64,000 nucleotides of DNA from positions 62,001 to 126,000 of the forward strand of contig NZ_AODD01000005.1 of assembly GCF_000525835.1 (NCBI RefSeq), given 5' to 3'. This DNA is from Listeria grandensis FSL F6-0971 (GTDB taxonomy: Bacteria > Bacillota > Bacilli > Lactobacillales > Listeriaceae). The notes under the pieces were generated by a model. The model was not told where the DNA came from. It saw only the letters and a list, made by a program, of their open reading frames with translations, and searched no databases. The position numbers and the translations under genes were made by a program. Shown here piece by piece: positions 1 through 8,527 of the stretch (its first letter is position 1; every line of letters begins with the position of its first letter).

Positions 1-28
1 TTCATGAACTTAGAAAAGAGGATTGACG

Positions 29-2032
29 ATGAATTTAAAAGAGATGACGACGCAAAATTTAGTTTTCTATGACATCGAAGCTACGTCAAAGGAAGAAGTA
101 ATCTCATTTTTAGTGGATCATTTAGACAAGGAAGGCTATATATCTGATAAAGCGGCGTTTCAACAGGCGGTTTTAGAGCGTGAGGCGCATTCGGCAACTG
201 GAATGGAGCGCGGTTTAGCAATTCCACACGGCAAATCGAGTGTCGTGAATAAAGCTGTTTTCACTGTGGCAAAATTGAAAACACCGTTAGCGGCGAACGC
301 TTGGGAGTCTGTTGACCCGACGAATCAGGTGTCGTTAGTGTTTTTGTTAGCGATTCCAGACGAGGAAGCAGGCACGACGCATTTGAAACTGTTGGCGGAA
401 CTTAGTGGCCGATTGATGAACGCATCGTATTTGGATGGACTGCTTGCGGCGCCTAGTAAAGAGGCACTTTTTGCAGCGCTTGGTGATGAAGTGGTGACAG
501 AAATCGTGGCTGGCGATTCAGCCTATGCTGGGAAATCGGTGTTGGCAATCACGGCTTGCGCGACGGGTATTGCCCACACGTACATGGCCGCAGAAGCGTT
601 GGAACAGGCCGGGAAAGAGTTAGGAATCGATGTTCGTGTCGAAAAGCAGGGCGCGAACGGGATGGAAGACACGCACGACGCAGCAGCGATTGCAAAAGCA
701 GACGCGATTTTGTTCGCCGTGGATACGAAAGTGAAGGATAAAGAGCGCTTTGTTGGCAAAAATTACGTCGAAGTCAAAGTCGCTGATCCGTTGCGTCACG
801 CGAAGGAAATCCTGATTCGGACGCTATCAGACCCAGATGGTACAGTGGAGGCGAGCGCGGAATCAGAAGGCGTTGTTGCAAGCAAAAATCAAAAAACGGG
901 CTGGAAAAAAGTTGGCGCAGATGTAACGGCAGCTATCATGACTGGGATTTCTTACATGATTCCACTCATCGTTGCAGCAGGCTTGATGCTTGGTATCGCG
1001 AAGCTGACATGGGTTTATGCGCTTGGTCTTGATATCGGCATGATTGGCGATCCGACGTACAATAATGTTGGCGGGTTGCAAGAGTTTTTACATTACCTTG
1101 ATGGTTTTGGCAATATGCTCTTCAAGTTCATTTATCCGGTATTTGGGATGTTCGTTGCGTATGCGATTGCTGACCGCGTTGGCTTGATTGCTGGTTTTGC
1201 GGGTGGTTTGTTCGCAGGCGGCTTGCACTATACGTTCTGGGGAATTGAAGGCGGGATTCCGAGTGGTTTCCTAGGCGCGCTTATCCTAGGTCTAACAGCA
1301 GGTTACGTTGCAAAATTCTTGAATCAACGCGTCAAATTATCGAAAAATCTGGTGGCGATGAAGCCAATGCTAATCGTGCCGGGAATCAGTGTTTTGGTTA
1401 TTTTTATCTTGAATTTATACGTTATTGATCCGGTATTCGGACATCTTAATAAATGGATTGCGGACACGATTGCGAGTATGAGTACGTCTGGAACGCTTAG
1501 TCTTTCGGCGATGATTGCTGCTGCAACTGCATTTGATCTTGGTGGTCCGGTGAATAAAGCGGCGGGCGCGATTGCGATTGGCTTGTCAGCAGATGGTATT
1601 TTCCCGTTGACACCGCGTGTGTTGGCAATCGTTATTCCACCGCTAGGCATCGGTTTGGCGACGATTATTGACCGTTTCGTTGTTGGCCGCCGCGTCTTTT
1701 CACAAGATTTGCGTTTGCTCGGAAATACGTCATTCCTGCTCGGTTTTCTAGCGATTTCAGAAGGTGCGATTCCGTTCATGCTTCGCAACCCGCTGATCAC
1801 GATTCCGTTAAATATTATCGGTGCAATCGCTGGCGCATGTACAGGTGTGGCACTCGGCGCGGTACAATGGCTACCACTTCCAGCAATCTGGGGTTGGCCG
1901 CTTGTTGAGAATTTGCCAGCCTATCTCGTTGGCATGCTAGTCGGTGTCGCAATTATCGCGTTTGGTAATATTTTCATTCGATACGCGATTATTAAACGTA
2001 AAGAACGCAATGGCGAAAAAATTGATTATTAA
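29..2032 (+). CDS. mngA: PTS fructose/mannosylglycerate-type EIIABC
   Basis: Membrane permease that imports and phosphorylates a sugar using PEP-derived phosphate. All three PTS domains are fused in 667 residues. EIIA spans about 5-150 with the phospho-acceptor His67 in the AIPHGK motif. EIIB spans about 168-265 with phospho-Cys177 in ITACATGIAHTYMA. EIIC runs from about 293 to the end as a polytopic membrane domain. The length and order match E. coli MngA (2-O-alpha-mannosylglycerate EIIABC). The substrate assignment rests on the next gene, an MngB-like GH38 enzyme; on sequence alone fructose or mannose derivatives remain possible. I chose ATG 29 because AAGAGG ends 7 bases upstream; a TTG at 23 is also in frame. 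The window starts right before it, so any upstream regulator is not visible. Confidence 0.85.
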   Translation: MNLKEMTTQNLVFYDIEATSKEEVISFLVDHLDKEGYISDKAAFQQAVLEREAHSATGMERGLAIPHGKSSVVNKAVFTVAKLKTPLAANAWESVDPTNQVSLVFLLAIPDEEAGTTHLKLLAELSGRLMNASYLDGLLAAPSKEALFAALGDEVVTEIVAGDSAYAGKSVLAITACATGIAHTYMAAEALEQAGKELGIDVRVEKQGANGMEDTHDAAAIAKADAILFAVDTKVKDKERFVGKNYVEVKVADPLRHAKEILIRTLSDPDGTVEASAESEGVVASKNQKTGWKKVGADVTAAIMTGISYMIPLIVAAGLMLGIAKLTWVYALGLDIGMIGDPTYNNVGGLQEFLHYLDGFGNMLFKFIYPVFGMFVAYAIADRVGLIAGFAGGLFAGGLHYTFWGIEGGIPSGFLGALILGLTAGYVAKFLNQRVKLSKNLVAMKPMLIVPGISVLVIFILNLYVIDPVFGHLNKWIADTIASMSTSGTLSLSAMIAAATAFDLGGPVNKAAGAIAIGLSADGIFPLTPRVLAIVIPPLGIGLATIIDRFVVGRRVFSQDLRLLGNTSFLLGFLAISEGAIPFMLRNPLITIPLNIIGAIAGACTGVALGAVQWLPLPAIWGWPLVENLPAYLVGMLVGVAIIAFGNIFIRYAIIKRKERNGEKIDY

Positions 2033-2041
2033 ATAGACATG

Positions 2042-2077
2042 TTGGGACTCAGTAATTTGGGGTCCCAATCCGTTTTT
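2042..2077 (+). terminator. Weak intercistronic hairpin between mngA and mngB
   Basis: Perfect 7-bp inverted repeat TTGGGAC / GTCCCAA (2042-2048 and 2062-2068), extendable with one mismatch, followed by TTTTT at 2073-2077. It lies inside what looks like one operon, so it is more likely a partial terminator or mRNA-stability element that lowers downstream expression than a full stop. Confidence 0.5.
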
Positions 2078-2101
2078 ATAGAGATTGTGAGGTTTTAAAA
2101 A

Positions 2102-4678
2102 ATGACAAACGAAGAAAAAATAGTTCACGTGGTGCCGCATGCGCATTGGGATCGTGAATGGTATTTTACAATAGAGGATTCGAACGTGATGCTGATCGAG
2201 AATCTGCGTCATTTGATGGATGTTTTGGAGCGGGATGAGGCGTACAAGTCGTTCGTATTTGACGCGCAGATGTCGGTGGTTGAAGATTTTCTCGCAATTT
2301 TGCCGGAGAGAAAGGAACAATTGCAGGAACTTATAACGCAAAAACGGCTTTTTGTCGGGCCTTGGTATACGCAGACGGACACGTTACTCGTGCATAAAGA
2401 GTCGATGATTCGGAATCTGTTGTACGGGTCGCGTGCGGCGACGAAGATGGGACATAGTATGAAAATTGGTTATTTGCCAGATATATTTGGACAAAATGCG
2501 TATTTGCCGTCTATCTTTCAGTCTTTTGGGATGGAATACGCGATTTTGCAGCGTGGTCTGTACACGGAAGATGTCGCGACGGATTTGAATTTTCGCTGGG
2601 TAGCTCCGGATGGCGTGATGGCGAAAACGAATTATATGTATTTTGGCTATGGGCCAGGGAAATTTTTGGCGACGGACGGGGAATATGTAGCAGAGACGTT
2701 GACGCCGATTTTGGATACGTTACGTGGAATGAATGTATCGACGTCGCACATGTTGCTTCCGGCGGGCGGCGATCAGGTGTTGGTGCGGGAACATTTTCCG
2801 AAGACGGTGGAGGCATTGAATGCACAACAATCGGATTATCGCTTCGTGTTATCGGATTATGAGACGTTTATGGAAGCCGCATGGGAGAACGCGGAATTTG
2901 AGACGGTGATTGAGGGGGAACTGCTCGCATCGCAGAAGTCGCGGATTCACAATACGATTCGGTCGCAGCGTGTGGATATTAAACTCGCGAATAGCCGAAT
3001 CGAGGATAAGATATATCATCAACTGGAACCGCTGGCAGTGATGGCGAATAAGTATGGCGCGCCGTATCCGAAACGCTGGCTGGATAAGGTTTTTAAACTG
3101 TTATTTGATGTACACGCGCATGATTCGATTGGTGGTTGCAATTCGGACGAGACGAACCGCGCTATTATACATCGTCTGGAGCAAGCCGAGCGTATTTGTG
3201 ATAGCCTTATCAACGTTTTGAAAAAGCAAATCGCACGCGGAATTGGGACGGAATATGAGCAGGGAGCCGTTCTTGTTTTTCACTTACTGCCAAAAGCGAT
3301 GACGAAACAAGTCGAGACGGTCATTTTTACGAAAGGAAAAACGGTGTGTTTGGCGGATGTGTCGGGCGTTGTTGTTCCACAAACGATTCTGTCTCAAGAC
3401 TACATTTCTGGGGGGAAAAAGGTTGTCGTGACGGCGGACGGGGAGCAGGAAGTCGAAATTCCAGGCTATTATCGCACGGTTGTAAGTGCCGAAATCGCGA
3501 TGGAACCGCTTAGTTATCAGGTTTTGCAAATTATCGAGGGCGCTGTAAACCTAGTAGCGCCAAAAGACGATGCCAAAATTGCGAACGACTTTTATACCAT
3601 CGAAGTTGTAGCAGGAAAATTACAAATGACGACCCAATTCGGCGAGCAACTCTCCAATTTCATGCTATTTGAAGACGTAGCCGATGACGGTGATTCGTAT
3701 GATTTTTCTCCACTTGCAGGGGACATTGCGGAACTGGCGAGCACGGCGGAATGCATCGCGGTGAAGCAATCTGATCTCGTTTCAGAAATGACGATTCGCC
3801 ATACATTAACGCGCGGCGAAGGCACAGAAATCGAGACCACTTTCACACTCAAAAAAGGCGAAGACACGCTTGGCATCAAGCATCGCCTCACGAATAAAAC
3901 GAAAAACCATCGCATCCGCGTCAGGTTCGAAGCGCCGAATAGCGAGGCAAGTTACGCCGACCAAGCGTTCACCGCCATCAAGCGCGCCAACCTGAATCCT
4001 CATTTTGCGAATTGGCGCGAAAACCGTTTTGCCGAAGCGCCAGTCCCGATTTATCCGCTTGAAAATTTTGCGGTAAGTCTTAGTAGTAAAGGCGCGATTG
4101 GCGTTCTGACACAAGGTTTGAAAGAATACGAGGCGACCACGGATTACCTTGCCCTCACGCTTTTCCGGAGTGTCGGACTGCTTGGCAAAGACAATATCGC
4201 TTGGCGTCCCGGCCGTGCCTCCGGTATCAACAATAAAGTCGTGGAAACACCGGATGCGCAGATGCTCGGTGACCTAGAATTCAGCTACCATTATCGCTTC
4301 ACCGCAAGCTTCACGACTGCCGATTGGTTCCGCGCCACCGAACGCGTTCGCACACATCAACTCAGCTATCACCTTCAAACGCTGAATAGTTTTGAAGAAC
4401 GAGTGGAACGTTTCGAACTACCACAACCCGCAGCGATGCACGATTTACCAACATCCGCGAGCCTACTCACAATCAGCGATGACGCCTTTTTCAGCACATT
4501 AAAACAAGCAGAAGACGGCGACGGCATCATATTACGCGCTTTCAACCCAACGGACGAGCCAATCAGCATCGAGGCAAGTCACGCAGGTGTAGTCGTAAAT
4601 ATGGCCGAATTACCAACAAATGGCTCAGCTGAAATCGCACCACAAAGCCATCTAACACTAAAAATGAAGGAGCTCTAA
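2102..4678 (+). CDS. mngB: GH38 alpha-mannosidase, MngB-like
   Basis: Cytoplasmic retaining alpha-mannosidase of glycoside hydrolase family 38, 858 residues (E. coli MngB is of similar size). The N-terminal catalytic domain begins with the zinc-site motif HAHWDREW at residues 13-20. The motif YLPDIFG near residue 127 carries the expected nucleophile Asp. Helical and beta-sandwich domains typical of GH38 follow. In the MngAB pathway the PTS delivers 6-phospho-mannosylglycerate and the mannosidase splits it into mannose-6-phosphate and glycerate; that role is inferred here from the neighbour. The start ATG follows GTGAGG at a suitable distance. The next gene begins one base after this stop, so the two are very likely co-translated. 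No signal peptide is visible. Confidence 0.85.
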   Translation: MTNEEKIVHVVPHAHWDREWYFTIEDSNVMLIENLRHLMDVLERDEAYKSFVFDAQMSVVEDFLAILPERKEQLQELITQKRLFVGPWYTQTDTLLVHKESMIRNLLYGSRAATKMGHSMKIGYLPDIFGQNAYLPSIFQSFGMEYAILQRGLYTEDVATDLNFRWVAPDGVMAKTNYMYFGYGPGKFLATDGEYVAETLTPILDTLRGMNVSTSHMLLPAGGDQVLVREHFPKTVEALNAQQSDYRFVLSDYETFMEAAWENAEFETVIEGELLASQKSRIHNTIRSQRVDIKLANSRIEDKIYHQLEPLAVMANKYGAPYPKRWLDKVFKLLFDVHAHDSIGGCNSDETNRAIIHRLEQAERICDSLINVLKKQIARGIGTEYEQGAVLVFHLLPKAMTKQVETVIFTKGKTVCLADVSGVVVPQTILSQDYISGGKKVVVTADGEQEVEIPGYYRTVVSAEIAMEPLSYQVLQIIEGAVNLVAPKDDAKIANDFYTIEVVAGKLQMTTQFGEQLSNFMLFEDVADDGDSYDFSPLAGDIAELASTAECIAVKQSDLVSEMTIRHTLTRGEGTEIETTFTLKKGEDTLGIKHRLTNKTKNHRIRVRFEAPNSEASYADQAFTAIKRANLNPHFANWRENRFAEAPVPIYPLENFAVSLSSKGAIGVLTQGLKEYEATTDYLALTLFRSVGLLGKDNIAWRPGRASGINNKVVETPDAQMLGDLEFSYHYRFTASFTTADWFRATERVRTHQLSYHLQTLNSFEERVERFELPQPAAMHDLPTSASLLTISDDAFFSTLKQAEDGDGIILRAFNPTDEPISIEASHAGVVVNMAELPTNGSAEIAPQSHLTLKMKEL

Positions 4679-4679
4679 A

Positions 4680-6341
4680 ATGATGAAGCGATCCGATTTA
4701 AATAAGCAACTAAACGATCACTTAACCACACTTTTTGACGAACCAAAACGCAGTGATATCAACAATCGTTTAGCAAAACTCATCGATGCGCAAGAACAAC
4801 AAACGATTTCGCAATCCGCCGCGCTCAATGAAAAAAATATGTACCTAATCACATATGGCGACAGCATTCAGTCATCCAATCAAAAACCACTACAAGCCTT
4901 GCGCACGATGCTTGACGAAACCGTTGCCGATATCATTACAGACGTCCATTTACTACCAATGTTTCCTTACACATCCGACGACGGTTTTTCCGTGACAGAT
5001 TACCTGCAAATCGACCCAGAACTCGGCGACTGGTCTGACATTGATGACCTCGCAGGGAATTACCGACTCATGTACGATTTCGTTGCGAACCACATGTCCG
5101 AATCAAGCGACTGGTTCCAACAGTTCCTACAAGGAAACCCAGGATTTGAGCATGCCTTCGTGGAAAAAGAGCCAGGTTTTGACGCTACAAAAGTTGTCCG
5201 CCCAAGAACAAGCCCACTTTTTCACACATATGGCATGTCCGAAAAACAAGTCTGGTCCACGTTCAGTAAAGACCAAGTTGACGTTAATATCCAAGACCCA
5301 ACGATGTTCACCCGCCTAACCGAAACGCTACTTACGTACATCACGCGCGGCGCCACATCCATTCGACTAGACGCCATCGGTTTTCTCTGGAAAGAATCTG
5401 GCACGACTTGCATTCATTTACCGCAAACCCATACCGTTATCCAAATTTGGCGCCTGCTCACAGACTATTTCGCACCCAACACACAAATCATTACAGAAAC
5501 CAATGTGCCGCATAAAGAAAATATCAGTTATTTTGGCGATGGTAACAACGAAGCTCATCAAGTCTACCAATTCCCGTTGCCACCACTAACTTTGCATGCC
5601 TTCACGACCCATGACGCGACCCACCTTACCAACTGGGCAAAAAACATCATGAGGGTGGGAGAAAACGCCACCTATTTCAACTTCCTAGCGTCTCATGATG
5701 GTATCGGCATGCGCCCAACAGAAGGTATTCTAACCGACAACGACCGCGAAAAGCTCACCGAAAAAATCCTACAAAACGGCGGTCAAATTTCCTATAAAAA
5801 CAATCCAGATGGTAGCAAATCCATCTACGAACTCAATATCAATTACAGCGAGGCGCTACGCAACAACGGCGAATCCGACGAACTAGCGATTCAAAAAATG
5901 CTCGCCGCCCATCACATCCTATTCTCCGTCATGGGTGTTCCAGCTGTTTATTACCATTCCTTATTCGGCTCAAGAAACGACAAAAAAGCTGCCGAAACAT
6001 CCGGAATCCCAAGACGAATCAACCGCGAAAAACTCGATTTAGCGACATTACAAAACGAACTCGAAACGAATCCATACCGCCAAGCCATTTTTACAGGATT
6101 AAAGAAACTGGCGCAAGTTCGTCAAGGAGAAACCGCGTTCAATCCGTACCAACCGCAAGAAGTGCTTTCGAGTGATAGCCGTATTTTCGCGCTGAAAAGA
6201 GGCGATGTTTACTGCTATACAAACGTTAGCGATCAGGCGATTACGATTGAAACTGCGGGCACGAAAAATATACTCACAGGTGAACAAATCAGCGATGGTA
6301 AATGTGAATTGCCGCCGTATGGTTATGTTTGGGTGAAATAG
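4680..6341 (+). CDS. GH13_18 sugar phosphorylase (sucrose/glucosylglycerate phosphorylase type)
   Basis: 553-residue alpha-amylase-superfamily enzyme of the sucrose phosphorylase subfamily, which transfers a glucosyl unit to phosphate. Catalytic residues are visible: nucleophile Asp231 in SIRLDAIGFLWK, acid/base Glu273 in ITETNVPH, and Asp340 in LASHDGIGM. The N-terminal part has the subfamily's LITYGD and MFPYTSDDGFSV blocks. Known members use sucrose, sucrose-6-phosphate, glucosylglycerol or glucosylglycerate. Its place directly behind mngAB makes glucosylglycerate, or its phosphate, an attractive substrate, but that is inference. ATG 4680 and ATG 4683 are both possible, with GGAG upstream inside the mngB end. 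A strong terminator follows at 6355, closing the three-gene operon. Confidence 0.8.
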   Translation: MMKRSDLNKQLNDHLTTLFDEPKRSDINNRLAKLIDAQEQQTISQSAALNEKNMYLITYGDSIQSSNQKPLQALRTMLDETVADIITDVHLLPMFPYTSDDGFSVTDYLQIDPELGDWSDIDDLAGNYRLMYDFVANHMSESSDWFQQFLQGNPGFEHAFVEKEPGFDATKVVRPRTSPLFHTYGMSEKQVWSTFSKDQVDVNIQDPTMFTRLTETLLTYITRGATSIRLDAIGFLWKESGTTCIHLPQTHTVIQIWRLLTDYFAPNTQIITETNVPHKENISYFGDGNNEAHQVYQFPLPPLTLHAFTTHDATHLTNWAKNIMRVGENATYFNFLASHDGIGMRPTEGILTDNDREKLTEKILQNGGQISYKNNPDGSKSIYELNINYSEALRNNGESDELAIQKMLAAHHILFSVMGVPAVYYHSLFGSRNDKKAAETSGIPRRINREKLDLATLQNELETNPYRQAIFTGLKKLAQVRQGETAFNPYQPQEVLSSDSRIFALKRGDVYCYTNVSDQAITIETAGTKNILTGEQISDGKCELPPYGYVWVK

Positions 6342-6354
6342 CAACACTAGAAAT

Positions 6355-6402
6355 AGAAGCTAGGACTCTTAAAAAAATCATGAGTTCGAGCTTCTGTTTT
6401 TT
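6355..6402 (+). terminator. Intrinsic terminator of the mng operon
   Basis: 14-bp stem (6355-6368 with 6382-6395, two imperfect pairs), 13-base A-rich loop, then a run of six T. Confidence 0.85.
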
Positions 6403-6452
6403 GCGTGGATATTTAAGTTAATCATCTATGTGCTATTGCATTCAAGTTCTTT

Positions 6453-6929
6453 TTGAATAAAAATTGGGTGTTTATGATATACTTTACTGTTTTTTATATC
6501 TATCTCGCAGGGGTGGTTAATTTAACACAATTCCCTATTTATGCAACAGAAGGTATGACCGGTCAAGGGAACTCTATAAGGGAGGGACTGTCACTTCTTC
6601 CTTTCGCTACTATAGATATTAAGACATATATTTTGAACATATGCATGACGATTCCCTTTGGGTGTGGCCTTTCATTTCTAACAAAAGCATCATGGTCAAA
6701 AATGGTCATAGTAAGCTTGTTGTTTACGTTATTAATCGAATCTAGCCAGTTTATTATTGGTGCATCGGTTGGGTATATGTGCAGAATTTTTGATGTAGAT
6801 GATATGCTATTCAACTTTGTAGGGTGCATGATAGGGTATGTATTATTTCTATTGTTTAGAAAAGTCCTTAGTTTTATAGTGGAGAAGCATTCCGAATTCC
6901 AATACTATTTAGACACATTGTGTAGATGA
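6453..6929 (+). CDS. VanZ-like membrane protein
   Basis: 158-residue hydrophobic protein with about four membrane segments, resembling the VanZ/acetobutylicum phosphotransbutyrylase-like family (PF04892): an N-terminal segment ending NLTQFP, a region ICMTIPFGCGLSFL, then an acidic ESSQF and the conserved FDVDDMLFNFVGCMIGY block. Function of most chromosomal VanZ-like proteins is unknown; VanZ itself gives low-level teicoplanin resistance. The start is uncertain: TTG 6453 has no Shine-Dalgarno site, with GTG 6468 and ATG 6474 in frame behind it, and a stop lies at 6414 upstream. The gene is AT-rich compared with the mng operon, and may be a transferred or 5'-damaged gene. Confidence 0.6.
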   Translation: MNKNWVFMIYFTVFYIYLAGVVNLTQFPIYATEGMTGQGNSIREGLSLLPFATIDIKTYILNICMTIPFGCGLSFLTKASWSKMVIVSLLFTLLIESSQFIIGASVGYMCRIFDVDDMLFNFVGCMIGYVLFLLFRKVLSFIVEKHSEFQYYLDTLCR

Positions 6930-6954
6930 TTTGATTAGGAAGTATGTAAATAGA

Positions 6955-6998
6955 AACGATAATTGCTAGCATGAAAAAGCTTAGCGATTATCGTTTTT
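6955..6998. terminator. Bidirectional terminator between convergent genes
   Basis: Long stem, AACGATAATTGCTAGC at 6955-6970 paired with the complementary arm ending at 6995, then T-run. It sits between the VanZ-like gene and the minus-strand Rgg-like gene and could serve both. Confidence 0.7.
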
Positions 6999-7033
6999 AA
7001 TTTGTGGCTAAGAAGGGCATAAGGGTAGCCAGT

Positions 7034-7907
7034 CTAAATTTCCACTTCAATTTTAAACTTCTCCAGAAACTTTGAAAAATGTGAATGTAAGCTATTAAAA
7101 TCTAAATAATTGATGATAAGCATGTTTTTCCTTATGGTTTCATATGCTTGTAAATCTTGCCCAAGTTTGATACAGGCAATCGCGTGATTCATTTCTGAAC
7201 AAACTTTCTCGTAGACAAGAGTATACTTCTTTGCTTTTTCAATTGCTGTTTCCGCAAAATTCTTAGCAGCATCAAAATCTTCATATTCCATGCATAGTGT
7301 AGATAAATTCAAATAAATGTGCTGTTCTGTATGTTGGAATTCCATAAAATATTGAAAGTTATCCAAGCGTTTCAAGGAAGTACGAGAAAATAACAAAGCT
7401 TCTTCTACCGTTAAGGAGTAGATAATATTATTAAATAATTTTAATTCATACAAATACCAGTTATCCATCTTGAATAAATATTCCTTGATAGGATTCACAA
7501 ATTGGATCATCTCATCGTTAACCGTGTGGGTCATATTATATGAAATCAATGCTTTACAAATTAACATATAATGATAATACGTAATATCTTCTGTTTTTTC
7601 GTGCAAATCTTTTAGCTGTAATAGCTAAATTTTTAAGTTTTTCTGTGTCATTCAAGTTTGCAGCTTCACTAATCTTTGAGCGTATTTGCTGTTTGAAATG
7701 CATCTTTTGATCGTTTTGAATAAAAAGGAATTCTTCAAAAACAACATTCAATCTATCAAGGAGTAAGAAAAATTTATCATAGGATGGAAAATAATTATTA
7801 GTTTCAATTTGAGAAAGATGTGAGCGTGTAAGTATGCCATCTGATAACTCTTTCTGTGTGAGGTTTTTATCTTTTCTAATTTTCTTAATGGTTGCTCCAA
7901 AATTCAT
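7034..7907 (-). pseudogene. Rgg/PlcR-type XRE transcriptional regulator, frameshifted
   Basis: Two overlapping minus-strand reading frames together make a regulator of about 290 residues. The first (from 7907) has an N-terminal XRE helix-turn-helix: FGATIKKIRKDKNLTQKELS, then TRSHLSQIE and an NYFPSYDKFFLLLDRLNV helix, the usual start of Rgg/GadR/MutR proteins. The second (to 7034) is an all-helical, TPR-like domain, the part that binds peptide pheromones in Rgg proteins. The frames join near a T6 run at 7594-7599 (A6 on the coding strand) by one extra base; total length is 3n+1. It may be a true pseudogene or a sequencing error. Rgg regulators often sit divergent from a short peptide gene, and here an 11-codon ORF with a good ribosome site starts 118 bases away on the other strand. 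Confidence 0.75.
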
Positions 7908-8025
7908 GATAACGCCTCCAATTTTTATTGTGAATTGATGGAAATAAGGAACAAAAACAACAATACTATATAGAATAGCTATATTATTAACCTGTAATGG
8001 TTAAACAACAGAGGGGTGAATACAC
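7908..8025. promoter_or_regulatory. Divergent control region between Rgg-like gene and micro-ORF
   Basis: Contains the regulator's Shine-Dalgarno site (GGAGGCG on the minus strand just upstream of 7907). It also has a short inverted repeat around ATATAG-N5-CTATAT near 7967-7983 and a perfect 6-bp repeat TTAACC-TGTAAT-GGTTAA at 7987-8004. I see no strong sigma-A promoter; these repeats are the best operator candidates for an Rgg-type protein. Confidence 0.4.
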
Positions 8026-8061
8026 ATGATAGATCCACTGATTTGGGTAATTGATCAATGA
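8026..8061 (+). CDS. 11-residue micro-ORF, candidate Rgg signalling peptide
   Basis: ATG 8026 opens an 11-codon ORF, MIDPLIWVIDQ, ending at TGA 8059-8061. A strong ribosome site, GAGGGGTG at 8011-8018, lies 7 bases upstream, unusual for random intergenic DNA. The peptide is short and hydrophobic with no signal sequence. Known leaderless Rgg-type pheromones such as the S. pyogenes SpeB-inducing peptide (8 residues) are encoded the same way next to their regulator. No homology is claimed. Position, ribosome site and hydrophobic character are seen; signalling function is inference. Confidence 0.4.
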   Translation: MIDPLIWVIDQ

Positions 8062-8152
8062 TTTAGCTGGAAATTAGTTTATGTGGAATTAAATTAGCTT
8101 AAATAAAAATTTGAGTGCAAAATAAGACTTAAATCCATTATATAACATACAC

Positions 8153-8307
8153 ACTTACTTCGGCTAGCACTTAAGTAAATAAAAATGATATATTTGGGTC
8201 TTATTTGTTAAATAAAGATAAAATCACTAATTTTTGAGATGAATGTGATAGGTTTTCATAAAAAGGGTTCAGGTAGTTTTCTATGTTATATAGTGAACTT
8301 ACTTCGG
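8153..8307 (+). repeat. Direct repeat ACTTACTTCGG, two copies
   Basis: The 11-mer ACTTACTTCGG occurs at 8153-8163 and 8297-8307, each shortly after a TATATA-rich stretch. The second copy is about 45 bases before the 50-residue ORF. They may be binding sites or duplicated promoter parts. The intervening DNA is AT-rich and I find no convincing gene in it. Confidence 0.45.
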
Positions 8308-8353
8308 ACTTTTTTGTTATAGAAAGCACTAAAAATAAAGAGAGGTAATGCTT

Positions 8354-8506
8354 ATGTGGGGGAGTTTATGTGGAGCCTTGCGGGAGTTATTCGTAACAGC
8401 TATCGTGCTATGTCGGGAAGTTATGTCTTGGTTGGGATTATTCATTCGATATCAAATGAGGTGTCCGCATCATGGTGGCAAATCTTACGAGAATAAAAAA
8501 GGGTAA
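8354..8506 (+). CDS. 50-residue hypothetical small protein
   Basis: Short ORF beginning MWGSLCGALRELFVTAIVLC and ending in a basic, polar tail (CPHHGGKSYENKKG). The middle is hydrophobic and could form one membrane helix or an amphipathic helix. It has three cysteines, two in the N-terminal half. AAGAGAGG at 8338-8345 lies 8 bases before ATG 8354; another in-frame ATG at 8348 is too close. The next gene starts 22 bases after the stop, suggesting co-transcription. I do not recognise a family. A small peptide product downstream of an Rgg-type regulator would fit a toxin, bacteriocin-like or membrane peptide, but nothing proves it. Confidence 0.55.
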   Translation: MWGSLCGALRELFVTAIVLCREVMSWLGLFIRYQMRCPHHGGKSYENKKG

Positions 8507-8527
8507 ACTATTGAAGGGGTTGAAGGC

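Noticed and set aside
2511-2825. Long antisense frames inside mngB, transketolase, argS and other genes
   Set aside because: They mirror codon bias of the true genes on the opposite strand, have no ribosome sites and no recognisable domains.
8239-8322. 27-codon ORF upstream of the 50-residue protein
   Set aside because: No ribosome site and it runs through the repeated 11-mer and likely promoter region.
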